From Chitinophaga tropicalis (GTDB lineage: Bacteria; Bacteroidota; Bacteroidia; Chitinophagales; Chitinophagaceae), in the NCBI RefSeq assembly GCF_009758205.1, contig NZ_WRXN01000021.1, positions 1 through 64,000 on the forward strand: a stretch of 64,000 bases of DNA. The letters run 5' to 3'. This document shows, in pieces, positions 19,399 to 29,114 of the stretch. The translations under genes were made by a program, and so were the position numbers. Each line of letters starts with the position of its first letter. Position 1 is the first letter of the stretch. Below the pieces are notes generated by a model that worked only from the letters and a program-made list of their open reading frames with translations, did no database searches and was not told where the DNA came from.

Positions 19399-21732
19399 AT
19401 GTTTAAATTTACACTCACATCTATCCTTGTGTCCTGTAGTACACTCGCGGCCCTGGCGCAAAGCAATATCGCGCCCCAGGCAACGTCAACTACATCCTAT
19501 GTTTCTTCGTGGGAAACCATCGCCGCGCTGAATGATGGTTACACTCCTGCAAACTCGAACGACAAATCCCACGGCGCCTACGGTAACTGGAACAATCCGA
19601 ACTCAACTCAATGGGTACAGTATGATTGGAGCCAGACGTATAAAATTACTTCTGTAGAAGTATACTGGTTCAACGACGGTGGTGGCGTTCTCACCCCAAC
19701 CACTGCTTACCTTGATTCGTGGAACGGTACTGCATGGGTAAGAGTAGGTAACGTGCCTCTGCAAACAAACGCATTCAACACACTGAGCTTTGATACAGTA
19801 AGAACAACCCGCCTACGCGTATCTATGCTCAACACAACTCAATCCACCGGCCTCCTGGAATGGAGAGTAATAGGCTCCGTACAGTCAACCGGCGGTGGCA
19901 ACGGTGGGGGAGGTAACGGCAGCGCATACACCTGGCCTGCGTATTCTCCAACCATCTCTTACGATTTCAGAAGCGAATACCCAAGCCTGCAAACACCACA
20001 ACAGGTGCTGAACGATTGTCCGCAGGTTGTAGGTACTCAGTCTTCCGACTGGTGGACATTCCGCTGGGGACCAAAAAAGAAATCCGTAGTTACATCTGCT
20101 GCTATCACTCCCATGCTGGCCAGGATGAATAAAGACTTCGCCTACTTCCGCGATACTATGGGATGGCCACCTGACCTCAGAGCAAGAAGCGGATATAAGA
20201 GCGCTGTTTACCTGTATGGTTCAGGTCTTTGCACCGACCAGGCAGATAGCACAGAACTTGGCGGATGGCAGAGCTCCATCTACTACAACGGTAAAAGCTG
20301 GCCAATGGTACTGGCTTCTTACTATCCCGTATATGCCTTCGATCCTGCTTTCAAAGGCAGCGACGCTGAATTCCAGAAAAGCGCAATGGTACACGAAGGT
20401 ATCCACGCTATGATCGCTGACTTCCCCGGCGTTAAACAATCTGCATGGTTCCATGAAGGCGGTAACGTTTGGTTCCAGCAGACAGCTGACGCTAAAAGAT
20501 CAGGTAACTATAGCTCTATGGGCTTCCTGAACGGTACCGATTTCATCGCTCCGTTTATGCCTATTGAATGTTATTCAGGCTGGTTGCAGGACGGTAGCTT
20601 CGGCGGACCATCAGCAGAAGGCGTGAACATGTTCAACGGCGGACAACAGATCTGCACCTGGCGCCGCTTCCTGGGCGGTCACCAGTACAGCTCCACATTC
20701 CCTACCTTCATCGGCAACACCCTGGGAGATAACGCAGTTCCCTGGATCTGGAGAAACGCGCCTACACGCGTACTGGCCGGTATCGCAAGCGGAATCGGAG
20801 ATGCCCAGATGCGCAGGCTCATTATCGAATACAGGTCTAAAATGGCAACGGTCGACTTCGGCAAATGGAAAAGAGCAGCTGTTGCTCTGCTGGACGACAA
20901 CTTCGGTTCCTCCATCGGCGCAGAATGGCAGCCTTCCTGGTTAAATCCTGCTCCATGGACAGCCACTCCATATGTTAAAACTACCAACAACGGCGGTACA
21001 CTGACTCCGGATACACTTACCCTGCCAGGTTGGTCTGGTTCCAACCAGATCCCGCTGACCGTAAGCGGTAATACCGTTACCGTAAACTTCCAGCCTATCG
21101 GTGCTAACATGACCTGCCAGCTGGTATACTGGACTGCAAACGGTACTCCTGTTTACAGCGGGTATGTTTCCTCCGGCAACCTTACATTAAATCTTACTTC
21201 CACTCCTGCAGGCAACGTAGTGATCGCAGTTATCACAAACTCTGACTACATCTACGAAGGAGAAGCTACCAGGAAAAGAAAGTACGATTACCGTTTGCAA
21301 CTGGTTACAGGCGTTACCGGCACTGCAAGCATCAATACCAAATGGTACAGGGCTGCACTGAATGCTGCTGCAAGACTGGCTGGTGCCGATGCTGAAGAAG
21401 GCCGTGTAGGTATGGACTGGTCTTTATATTGTAACCAGCCTTTCAACGGACAGGCAAGACCTGAAGAATATAAAGTGGCATATGCTGAACCTCAGTTCCA
21501 GCTGTATCCTAACCCTGCTATAGGAAACACTACAGTTCAGCTGCGCTTTAAAAATCCAAAAGCTGAAAGAAGCCTGATCTCTGTATTTACGCTGGATGGT
21601 GAACTGGTATTCCAGGCGCTTTCTACTAGCGAGACTTATAACATGAATTCTAAGAAACTTGCACCGGGTGTGTATCTTGTGAAAATATCAAATACCGCAA
21701 TAAACGCTACCCAGAAGCTGGTTGTACAGTAA
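19399..21732 (+). CDS. secreted HExxH metallopeptidase-like protein, F5/8C module, T9SS tail
   Basis: 777 residues: signal peptide (about 1-20), an F5/8C/CBM32-like domain (about 22-162), a Gly/Asn linker (GGGNGGGGNG, about 165-175), then a catalytic-looking domain. That domain has HEGIH at 332-336 and a second HE pair at 352-353 (WFHEGGN), an arrangement compatible with zinc-binding gluzincin peptidases. A beta-rich segment (about 530-620) and a C-terminal type IX secretion sorting domain (LYPNPAIGN to LAPGVYLVKI and QKLVVQ, about 700-777) follow. The protein should be exported through T9SS and attached to the cell surface or released. The peptidase family could not be assigned with certainty; it resembles uncharacterised DUF6055-like proteins more than M60. 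Substrate unknown. It is transcribed alone and followed by a strong terminator. Confidence 0.75.
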   Translation: MFKFTLTSILVSCSTLAALAQSNIAPQATSTTSYVSSWETIAALNDGYTPANSNDKSHGAYGNWNNPNSTQWVQYDWSQTYKITSVEVYWFNDGGGVLTPTTAYLDSWNGTAWVRVGNVPLQTNAFNTLSFDTVRTTRLRVSMLNTTQSTGLLEWRVIGSVQSTGGGNGGGGNGSAYTWPAYSPTISYDFRSEYPSLQTPQQVLNDCPQVVGTQSSDWWTFRWGPKKKSVVTSAAITPMLARMNKDFAYFRDTMGWPPDLRARSGYKSAVYLYGSGLCTDQADSTELGGWQSSIYYNGKSWPMVLASYYPVYAFDPAFKGSDAEFQKSAMVHEGIHAMIADFPGVKQSAWFHEGGNVWFQQTADAKRSGNYSSMGFLNGTDFIAPFMPIECYSGWLQDGSFGGPSAEGVNMFNGGQQICTWRRFLGGHQYSSTFPTFIGNTLGDNAVPWIWRNAPTRVLAGIASGIGDAQMRRLIIEYRSKMATVDFGKWKRAAVALLDDNFGSSIGAEWQPSWLNPAPWTATPYVKTTNNGGTLTPDTLTLPGWSGSNQIPLTVSGNTVTVNFQPIGANMTCQLVYWTANGTPVYSGYVSSGNLTLNLTSTPAGNVVIAVITNSDYIYEGEATRKRKYDYRLQLVTGVTGTASINTKWYRAALNAAARLAGADAEEGRVGMDWSLYCNQPFNGQARPEEYKVAYAEPQFQLYPNPAIGNTTVQLRFKNPKAERSLISVFTLDGELVFQALSTSETYNMNSKKLAPGVYLVKISNTAINATQKLVVQ

Positions 21733-21741
21733 TTCATAACT

Positions 21742-21827
21742 GGCCGCAGGCCCAAATACCGGGCCGCAGGCCAAAAAATCTTCTCTCAAAAACAGGGTTT
21801 TGCCGAAGGCGAAACCCTGTTTTTTGA
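21742..21827 (+). terminator. composite terminator with two GGCCGCAGGCC boxes
   Basis: Two copies of the palindrome GGCCGCAGGCC (21742-21752 and 21762-21772) precede a long A/T-flanked hairpin. Its arms are at 21786-21804 and 21808-21827 (core CAGGGTTTTGCC-GAA-GGCGAAACCCTG), with A run before and T run after. It terminates the preceding secreted-protein gene. The hairpin is symmetrical enough to act in both directions. Confidence 0.8.
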
Positions 21828-21906
21828 GCAGTTTCCCCCCTGCCCACAATGCCCATCCCCCCAATTCGATAAAAAGTTGTTATTTTAACGCCAAATAGGG
21901 GCCCGA

Positions 21907-24900
21907 ATGCGGTGGACAATGTTATTATTTATGACCATCATCACCAATGGTCTTTTCGCAGCTGAAGAACCTGTGAGATATCTCAGTATTGAAAGTGGGC
22001 TGTCAAATAACGCGGTATTAAACGTATACCAGGACTACAAAGGCTTCATGTGGTTCGGTACATATGACGGATTGAACCGCTATGACGGCTACAGGTTCAG
22101 GATCTACAAAAACAAGATCGGCGATACTACTTCTCTCATAGATAATGCTATCTATACCATTGAAGGAGATTCCGACCACCGCTTATGGACCGGTGGCCGC
22201 AGAGGTATCTGCATCTTCAACCCGGCAAACGAACATTTCACCGTAGCCAGGTATGCAAAGAACGGAGCTCCCGTTCAGGGAACCATTCACATTATAAAGG
22301 CAGGCGATAACGGCGTAGTCCTGGCAGGATCTGAGAACAACGGACTACTGCGCTTTGACCGGCATGCCGCTCTCTGCCGCCAGGTACCGGTGAATGGCAG
22401 CACCAATTACGAAGTGACCGCCATCACCTTTAACCGCACAAAAACCATCGCTTACTTCTTTGTACAGGAAACAGGCCTCTGCAGCTATGATTGCCGCACA
22501 GGAGCTGTCAATATCATCAGCCGGGAATTGAAAAGCGCAAACTGCCTCGAATATGACAGGGACAGCATGCTCTGGGTAGGTACCGACCAGGGACTTTTCA
22601 GGTACAACGGCATCTATTCCACCAATTACCTGCATGAGAACAGCAAGATCGTAGACGTCTGCGTTGACCGGGAAGGCATAACCTGGGCTGCTTCCGATGG
22701 GGGAGGAGTATTCCTTGTCAGCAACGGCAGGATAATACCACGTAAATACGATCTGAGCAGCAACGCCGTATATTCCATATATGAAGACCGGGAAAAACGT
22801 AAATGGATAGGCACCCTCAGAGGCGGAGTGAACATCATCGATTCCCGCCAGAACCCCTTTGAACAACATTCCTTCAACGGAAGAACAGTCGATAATTTCA
22901 TCCTTTCCTTCTGCGAAGCAAAAGACGGGGATGTCTGGATAGGTACCGACGGCGGTGGCATAAAACGCTGGAACAGGGCCAATAACACCTTCAGAGACTA
23001 TCACCACAATCCGGCGGTAAGCAGCTCCCTCAGCAGCAACTTCATTACCGGCATGCTGGAAGATTCCAGGGGAGAGCTCTGGGTAACCACCTGGTTTGGC
23101 GGCATTAACCGCTATAACAAGAACGGAGACCTGTTCACTCATTACACCTGCTTCAACCCATTCACCCAGGCAGAAGAAAGGAATGTATGGCTGGTATATG
23201 AAGACGCCCAGAAAAGACTATGGGCAAGCACTACCAACAATGGTACCCTCTATCTCTTTGATCCCGCCAGGAACACCTTCGATCTTTTCGATAAAGAACT
23301 GGTAAATATTCAAAGCCTGACGGAAGACAGCAAAGGCAATCTCTGGGGAGGGAACTACACCTCCCTGATCAAAATAGACCGGGAAAACAAAAAACATCAC
23401 ATTTACCCCATAGGCAACACCGTCCGCGCTATCCACGAAGACAGGAACGGACATCTGTGGGTAGGGACGGAAGGCGGCGGACTTTTACAGTTCGATGCCG
23501 CCACCGGCAGGTTCACCCGCTTTACAGAGGCGGACGGACTGCCAGGCAATACCATTCTCCGCCTCCTGGAAGACGATAAAGGATACCTCTGGCTCAGCTC
23601 CTTCAACGGCCTGGCCAGGTTCGACCCGGTAAAACATACAAGCAGGAACTTTTCCCATTCCGACGGGCTCCAAAGCAACCAGTTCGCCTTTAACGCCGCC
23701 CTGAAACTCAGATCGGGAGAGTTCATGTTCGGAGGTATCAAAGGATTCAATATCTTCCACCCGGACAGCGTCTATGAACGCAACAATTTCTCCCCCGTAT
23801 TCCTCACAGCCATCCGTATTAATAATACCCCGGCAGAACAGCAGGAGAATTATATTATCAGCCGCTCATTTGACGATATCAAAGAATTACGCATCCCTTA
23901 TAATAAGGCAGCAGTATCGCTGGACTTTGTAGCACTGGAATACACCTCGCCAGACAAGATCAGCTATTCCTACCTGCTGGAAGGCTGGGACAAAGGCTGG
24001 AACGATGCCGGGCAATCCCGTACCGCCAATTACACCCGCCTGCAGGAAGGGACCTATACTTTCAAGCTGAAAGTGACCAATGCCGACGGCAGGTGGGGGG
24101 AGGAGATCCATTTACTGAAAATTACCGTACTGCCCCCCTGGTTCCGTACCATCTGGGCATATATGGCATACCTGGCGCTGATAAGCGCCGTCGTTTACCT
24201 GGTCATTCAATACAGGGCCCGGCAGGAAAGACTGAAATATGAAATTCAGCTGGCCCACCTGCAAAGCGAGAAAGAAAAAGAGATCAACGAAAAGAAACTC
24301 TCCTTCTTTACCAATATCTCACATGAATTCCGTACTCCGCTCACACTGATCATCAACCCTCTCAAAGAGTTGAAAGACAACGCAAAACTGGGCGTTGTGT
24401 ACCGGAATGCACGCCGTTTACTAAGCCTGGTAGACCAGCTGCTCCTTTTCCGGAGGGCGGATAATGACGAACTGAAGATCACCCGCCTGGATATTGTAGC
24501 CCTCTGCCAGGAGGTCTTTCTCTGTTTCAGTCAGCAGGCAGAGATCAGGAACATACAGTACAACTTTATAACATCGGAAGATGAAATAGAAGTCTATGCC
24601 GACTTTGAGAAAATGGAGATAGCACTCTTCAACCTCCTGTCCAACGCCTTTAAATTCACCCCCGACGGTGGAAAGATCTCCTGCCAGGTCTCCTATCAGG
24701 GAGAAGAGGTAGAGATCATCATGAAAGATTCCGGGACCGGTATCTCCGAAACAATGGGGAATAAGATCTTTGAAAAGTTCCAGCAGGGAGAAAATAACAG
24801 CTCCGGTTTCGGCATAGGCCTCTACCTGGTAAGACACTTTATTGAAAATCATAAAGGTACCATCACCTATTCCAGCAAGATCAATGAAGGTACCACCTTC

Positions 24901-25857
24901 TTCATACGCCTTAAAACCGGTACCGCCCACCTGGACACCTCCCTGCTGAGAGAGGAGCCGGTAAGAAAATCCGCCATTCTCGAAGAGCTGGTGGAAGATG
25001 TTTACACCAAACCGGTAAAACAGGCGGCCACCGAAGAGATGGTCACTGAAAAACGCTCCATCCTGCTCATAGACGATAACACCGAGATCCGGAACTACCT
25101 CCGGGAGCTTTTTGCAGATAGCTATATTATATATGAAGCAGATAACGGCACCGACGGATTTGACGCCGTCATGAAATATATGCCCGACCTGGTCATCAGC
25201 GACGTGCAGATGGAAGGCATGGACGGAATAGAACTATGCCGGAAGATCAAAGAATCTGACATCGTCAACCATGTACCGGTCATCCTGCTCACTTCCTCCT
25301 CTGCCGATGAAACCCGCCTGAAAGGGATACAGGGTGGGGCAGACGATTATATCACCAAACCTTTTGACGCCACCCTGCTCCAGGTAAAGGTACAGACCAT
25401 CATCAGGAACAGAAACCTGTTACAACAATATTTCCAGGAAAGTATCACCCTCAGGAAAAGCTATCTGAAAGTACCGGCAGAATACCAGGATTTCCTGCGC
25501 CACTGTATCGAAATAGTGGAAGAGAACCTTGGAAATGAAGATTTTACAATAAAATCCTTCACCCAGGCCATTGGCATGAGCCATTCCAGCCTCTATAAAA
25601 AGGTAAAATCTATCTCCGGGCAAACCATTAACGCCTTCATACGTTCTATTCGTTTAAGGAAGGCTGCAGTTTTAATGCTGAAAGAGAACTATACGGTCAA
25701 CCAGGCTGCCTTCCAGGTGGGTATAGGGGATATTAAATACTTCCGGGAACAGTTCGTGAAACTTTTCGGGATGAATCCTTCTGAATACGTGAAGAAGTAC
25801 CGGCATTCCTTCAACCAGGATCTGAACGTCATAAAACAGGAAACTTTAAGGGGGTAA
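21907..25857 (+). CDS. hybrid two-component sensor/regulator (HTCS), locus 2
   Basis: A 1,316-residue one-protein two-component system. It has a signal peptide, a periplasmic sensor of repeated Reg_prop blades (LWVGTEGGGLLQFD-type repeats, about 25-660) and a Y_Y_Y domain (about 670-735). A transmembrane helix is at about 748-768. The HisKA domain has phospho-acceptor H806 (ISHEFRTPLTL), and a HATPase domain has an FGIGLYLVRHF G box. The receiver domain has D1099 (VISDVQMEGMDG), and a C-terminal AraC-type HTH spans about 1210-1310. HTCS proteins sense an oligosaccharide in the periplasm and activate the adjacent PUL. Here susC, susD, GH30 and GH35 follow on the same strand. A terminator overlaps its stop codon, so it is transcribed separately from susC. 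Confidence 0.96.
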   Translation: MRWTMLLFMTIITNGLFAAEEPVRYLSIESGLSNNAVLNVYQDYKGFMWFGTYDGLNRYDGYRFRIYKNKIGDTTSLIDNAIYTIEGDSDHRLWTGGRRGICIFNPANEHFTVARYAKNGAPVQGTIHIIKAGDNGVVLAGSENNGLLRFDRHAALCRQVPVNGSTNYEVTAITFNRTKTIAYFFVQETGLCSYDCRTGAVNIISRELKSANCLEYDRDSMLWVGTDQGLFRYNGIYSTNYLHENSKIVDVCVDREGITWAASDGGGVFLVSNGRIIPRKYDLSSNAVYSIYEDREKRKWIGTLRGGVNIIDSRQNPFEQHSFNGRTVDNFILSFCEAKDGDVWIGTDGGGIKRWNRANNTFRDYHHNPAVSSSLSSNFITGMLEDSRGELWVTTWFGGINRYNKNGDLFTHYTCFNPFTQAEERNVWLVYEDAQKRLWASTTNNGTLYLFDPARNTFDLFDKELVNIQSLTEDSKGNLWGGNYTSLIKIDRENKKHHIYPIGNTVRAIHEDRNGHLWVGTEGGGLLQFDAATGRFTRFTEADGLPGNTILRLLEDDKGYLWLSSFNGLARFDPVKHTSRNFSHSDGLQSNQFAFNAALKLRSGEFMFGGIKGFNIFHPDSVYERNNFSPVFLTAIRINNTPAEQQENYIISRSFDDIKELRIPYNKAAVSLDFVALEYTSPDKISYSYLLEGWDKGWNDAGQSRTANYTRLQEGTYTFKLKVTNADGRWGEEIHLLKITVLPPWFRTIWAYMAYLALISAVVYLVIQYRARQERLKYEIQLAHLQSEKEKEINEKKLSFFTNISHEFRTPLTLIINPLKELKDNAKLGVVYRNARRLLSLVDQLLLFRRADNDELKITRLDIVALCQEVFLCFSQQAEIRNIQYNFITSEDEIEVYADFEKMEIALFNLLSNAFKFTPDGGKISCQVSYQGEEVEIIMKDSGTGISETMGNKIFEKFQQGENNSSGFGIGLYLVRHFIENHKGTITYSSKINEGTTFFIRLKTGTAHLDTSLLREEPVRKSAILEELVEDVYTKPVKQAATEEMVTEKRSILLIDDNTEIRNYLRELFADSYIIYEADNGTDGFDAVMKYMPDLVISDVQMEGMDGIELCRKIKESDIVNHVPVILLTSSSADETRLKGIQGGADDYITKPFDATLLQVKVQTIIRNRNLLQQYFQESITLRKSYLKVPAEYQDFLRHCIEIVEENLGNEDFTIKSFTQAIGMSHSSLYKKVKSISGQTINAFIRSIRLRKAAVLMLKENYTVNQAAFQVGIGDIKYFREQFVKLFGMNPSEYVKKYRHSFNQDLNVIKQETLRG

Positions 25858-25880
25858 AATACGAAAGTACCCCCTTTTTT
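25850..25880 (+). terminator. intrinsic terminator overlapping the HTCS stop codon
   Basis: GGGGGTA (25850-25856) pairs with TACCCCC (25868-25874) and is followed by six T. The left arm includes the last codons and the stop of the regulator gene. This separates regulator transcription from the susC operon. Confidence 0.75.
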
Positions 25881-25991
25881 AAATGATTTACCCCCTCTTC
25901 GGGTCCCGGATAACCCCCTAATTTACACCCGTTATTACCACGTAATCTACGCGCAACCAACTAATTGTCAATTTTAAAGGAACGTAACGTT

Positions 25992-28900
25992 ATGAAAAAA
26001 TGTCTATCAGGGGTAGTGGACGCAATCTCACTAAAGCCGTCACTTCTCTTTCTCCTTTTTTTCCTTTGCCAGACATCTGTACTGTTGGCACAAAAACGAA
26101 GTGTTACCGGAACGGTCACTGAGGGAAAAGAAGCTATTCCGGGTGTCAGTGTCCGGGTGAAAGGGACCAATCAGGGTACACTCACCAACAACGAGGGTAA
26201 ATTTACCCTGCAGGTAGGTCCGGGCGATACACTGATTTTCAACCACCTTTCCTATTCTCCACGGGAAGTAGCAGTAAAGGAAGGGGCTACATTAAATGTG
26301 TCACTTATTTCTTCCAGCCAGAACGTGAACGAAGTAGTGGTAGTAGGGTACGGTACCCAGAAAAAAGCTACCCTTACAGGTTCTATCTCTGTAGTAAAAG
26401 GGGCAGACATCGTAAAAAGCCCTCAGCCAAACGTATCCAATGCGCTGGCAGGCCGTTTTTCCGGTGTGATCGCCAACAACAGGTCCGGCGAGCCTGGTTA
26501 TGACGGCTCCAGCATATCTATCCGTGGCCTGGCCACAACCGGTAACAACGACGTACTGGTAGTGGTAGATGGGGTGCCCGGACAGATCGGCGGACTGGAA
26601 AGGCTGGATCCTAACGATATCGAAAGCATCAGCGTACTGAAAGACGCTTCTGCTGCAGTATACGGTAGCCGTGCGGCAAACGGGGTGATCCTGGTAACCA
26701 CCAAACGTGGTAAAACAGGTAAACCTTCCATTAACTACAGCTTCAACCAGGGCTTCTCTTCCCCTACCAGGCTGCCAAACATGGCAGATGCGGCAACTTA
26801 TGCAACTATCAGGAATGAAATTGCATACTGGGGCAGCCCTACCGGCGGTATGAACCAGGTTTACAGTGCTGACCAGATCCAGAAGTTCAAAGATGGTTCA
26901 GATCCGCTGAACTATCCCAACACAGACTGGCAGAAAGAAACGCTGAAAAAAGTGGCTACGCAGAACCAGCATAGCCTCTCCGTAAACGGTGGTAACGAGA
27001 ACGTAAGATATTTCGTGTCTCTGGGCATGATCAGCCAGAATGGTATCTATAAACAAGGCGTAACAGATTACAACCAGTATAACTTCCGTTCAAATATCGA
27101 CGCAGACGTTACCAAACGCCTGAAAGTGAGCGTATACCTCAACGGTCGCCAGGAAGATCGTATCTATCCCCAGGCAGGTGCAGGCGATATCTTCCGTTCT
27201 ATCTACCGTGCTTACCCTACAGTAGCTGCCCGTTATCCAAACGGCCTGCCTACTTCCGGTATAGAGAACAACAACCCTATAATGATGGTAACAGCAGCCG
27301 GTGGTACTAACCGCAACCCTACCTCCGTATTCAACGGTATCCTGAAAGGTAGCTATGCTATACCAGGTGTGGACGGACTTTCATTAGACGGATTTTTCTC
27401 TGCAGATAAATCATGGAGCTTCTCCAAAAACTTCAATAAGCCTTATGCTGTATACAGCTATAACGCAACCACAGATACTTATGACAAAAAAGTAGTTGGC
27501 GGGTCCGGTGGCAACGCAATGTTAACTGTTGCCCAGATGAACAGGTCCATGCTTACATCCAATATCAAACTGAACTACAACCGTAAGTTCGGTAAGCACG
27601 ATATCGGCGCTTTTGTTGCATATGAGCAGAGCAAAACTTCAATGGACAGCCTTGGGGCCTTCAGAAGGAACTACCTGACAACCGAAACTCCGGAACTGTC
27701 CCAGGGTGGCTCCGCTGCTTCAGATAAAGGCAGTGAAGGTAAGAGCTATAACTTTACAAGGAAAAGCTACTTTGGCCGCCTTGCATATAACTATGATGAG
27801 AAATACCTCCTGGAAGCACAGGCCCGTATAGACGGATCTTCCACCTTCCCTAAAGGTAAACAGTACGGCTTCTTCCCTTCAGTATCTGCAGGCTACCGCA
27901 TTTCACAGGAAGACTGGTTCAAAGACCAGGTTAGCTTTATCAACGATCTGAAGATCCGTGGTTCATATGGTACACTGGGTAACGATAACGTAGGCCTGTT
28001 CCAGTCGTTCGATAACTATTCTATCAACAGCCAGTACGTGATCGGTACCGCCGCTCAGCCAGGTATCGACCTTACCAAACTGGCCAACCCGAACATCACC
28101 TGGGAAAAAGCACAGAAACTGGACGTTGGTATCAACGCACAGGTCCTGAACCACTTCAACCTGGAGTTCATCTACTTCCAGCAAAAACGTACCGATATCC
28201 TTACACAACGTAATGCTTCCATTCCTCAGCTGACCGGTATCGTAAACCCGTCTACCGGCGAACCACTGGTACCTGCTGAAAACATAGGTAAAGTGAACAG
28301 CAACGGTATTGAAGCTACACTGGGATATAACGGTCGCGCTGGAAAAGACTTCAACTTCAACATCAGCGGTAACTTCACTTACGCAAAGAGCAAAGTTGTT
28401 TTCATAGACGAAGCAGCAGGTACACTGGACTATCAGAGAAAAACCGGCAGACCACTGAACGTAGATCTGCTGTATAACGCCATCGGTATCTACAAAACAC
28501 AGGCTGACCTGGACAAATATCCCCACGTACCTAACGCAGGACTGGGTGACCTGATCTACGAAGATTACAATAAAGACGGCAAGCTCGATGCTAATGACGC
28601 TACCCGCACCAAATACAGCAACATCCCTCAGATCACTTATGGTATCCTGATGGGTGCAGAGTATAAAGGTTTTGATCTTTCTCTCGTATTCTCCGGCCAG
28701 GCACAGGTAAGCCAGTATGTACTGCCTGAATCAGGCACCATCGGTAACTTCTACAGCAGCTGGGCAGACAATCGCTGGAGCCCTGATAACGTGAACGGTA
28801 CCTATCCAAGAGTGCCCGAAAGAGCTTCTTCTGCTGTTAGCGGCGGTTTATACAAGAATAATTTCTGGCTGAACAACGCCTCCTTTATCCGTCTGAAGAA

Positions 28901-29096
28901 CGTTGAGGTTGGATATAACCTGAACGCTGGCCTCCTGTCAAGATTAAAGATCTCCGGTCTGCGCGTGTATGCAAATGGATTTAACCTGTTCACTATTACC
29001 AAAGTGAAAGATTACGATCCGGAAGGTAACAATGCAAGCGGACAGTTCTATCCTCAGCAAAGGATTATCAACGCAGGCGTGAATGTTAGATTTTAA
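25992..29096 (+). CDS. SusC/RagA TonB-dependent transporter, locus 2
   Basis: About 1,034 residues. The signal peptide (hydrophobic LLFLLFFLCQTSVLLAQ) is followed directly by a carboxypeptidase-regulatory-like domain (about 35-110). The plug opens with NEVVVVGYGTQKKATLTGSISVV and contains SVLKDASAAVYGSRAANGVILVTTKRG, and the barrel follows. There is no STN domain, in line with control by a hybrid regulator rather than an ECF sigma factor. ATG at 25992 is chosen. A TTG nine codons upstream is open but weaker. It is the first gene of the susC-susD-GH30-GH35 operon. It imports the oligosaccharides released by the GH30 enzyme in a TonB-dependent way. Confidence 0.95.
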   Translation: MKKCLSGVVDAISLKPSLLFLLFFLCQTSVLLAQKRSVTGTVTEGKEAIPGVSVRVKGTNQGTLTNNEGKFTLQVGPGDTLIFNHLSYSPREVAVKEGATLNVSLISSSQNVNEVVVVGYGTQKKATLTGSISVVKGADIVKSPQPNVSNALAGRFSGVIANNRSGEPGYDGSSISIRGLATTGNNDVLVVVDGVPGQIGGLERLDPNDIESISVLKDASAAVYGSRAANGVILVTTKRGKTGKPSINYSFNQGFSSPTRLPNMADAATYATIRNEIAYWGSPTGGMNQVYSADQIQKFKDGSDPLNYPNTDWQKETLKKVATQNQHSLSVNGGNENVRYFVSLGMISQNGIYKQGVTDYNQYNFRSNIDADVTKRLKVSVYLNGRQEDRIYPQAGAGDIFRSIYRAYPTVAARYPNGLPTSGIENNNPIMMVTAAGGTNRNPTSVFNGILKGSYAIPGVDGLSLDGFFSADKSWSFSKNFNKPYAVYSYNATTDTYDKKVVGGSGGNAMLTVAQMNRSMLTSNIKLNYNRKFGKHDIGAFVAYEQSKTSMDSLGAFRRNYLTTETPELSQGGSAASDKGSEGKSYNFTRKSYFGRLAYNYDEKYLLEAQARIDGSSTFPKGKQYGFFPSVSAGYRISQEDWFKDQVSFINDLKIRGSYGTLGNDNVGLFQSFDNYSINSQYVIGTAAQPGIDLTKLANPNITWEKAQKLDVGINAQVLNHFNLEFIYFQQKRTDILTQRNASIPQLTGIVNPSTGEPLVPAENIGKVNSNGIEATLGYNGRAGKDFNFNISGNFTYAKSKVVFIDEAAGTLDYQRKTGRPLNVDLLYNAIGIYKTQADLDKYPHVPNAGLGDLIYEDYNKDGKLDANDATRTKYSNIPQITYGILMGAEYKGFDLSLVFSGQAQVSQYVLPESGTIGNFYSSWADNRWSPDNVNGTYPRVPERASSAVSGGLYKNNFWLNNASFIRLKNVEVGYNLNAGLLSRLKISGLRVYANGFNLFTITKVKDYDPEGNNASGQFYPQQRIINAGVNVRF

Positions 29097-29114
29097 TAGG
29101 TAAAAATTCCATCA

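Noticed and set aside
22345..23142. Long antisense frame within the locus 2 hybrid regulator, and many similar antisense frames elsewhere
   Set aside because: They are shadows of well-supported genes on the other strand. The translations show no domains.
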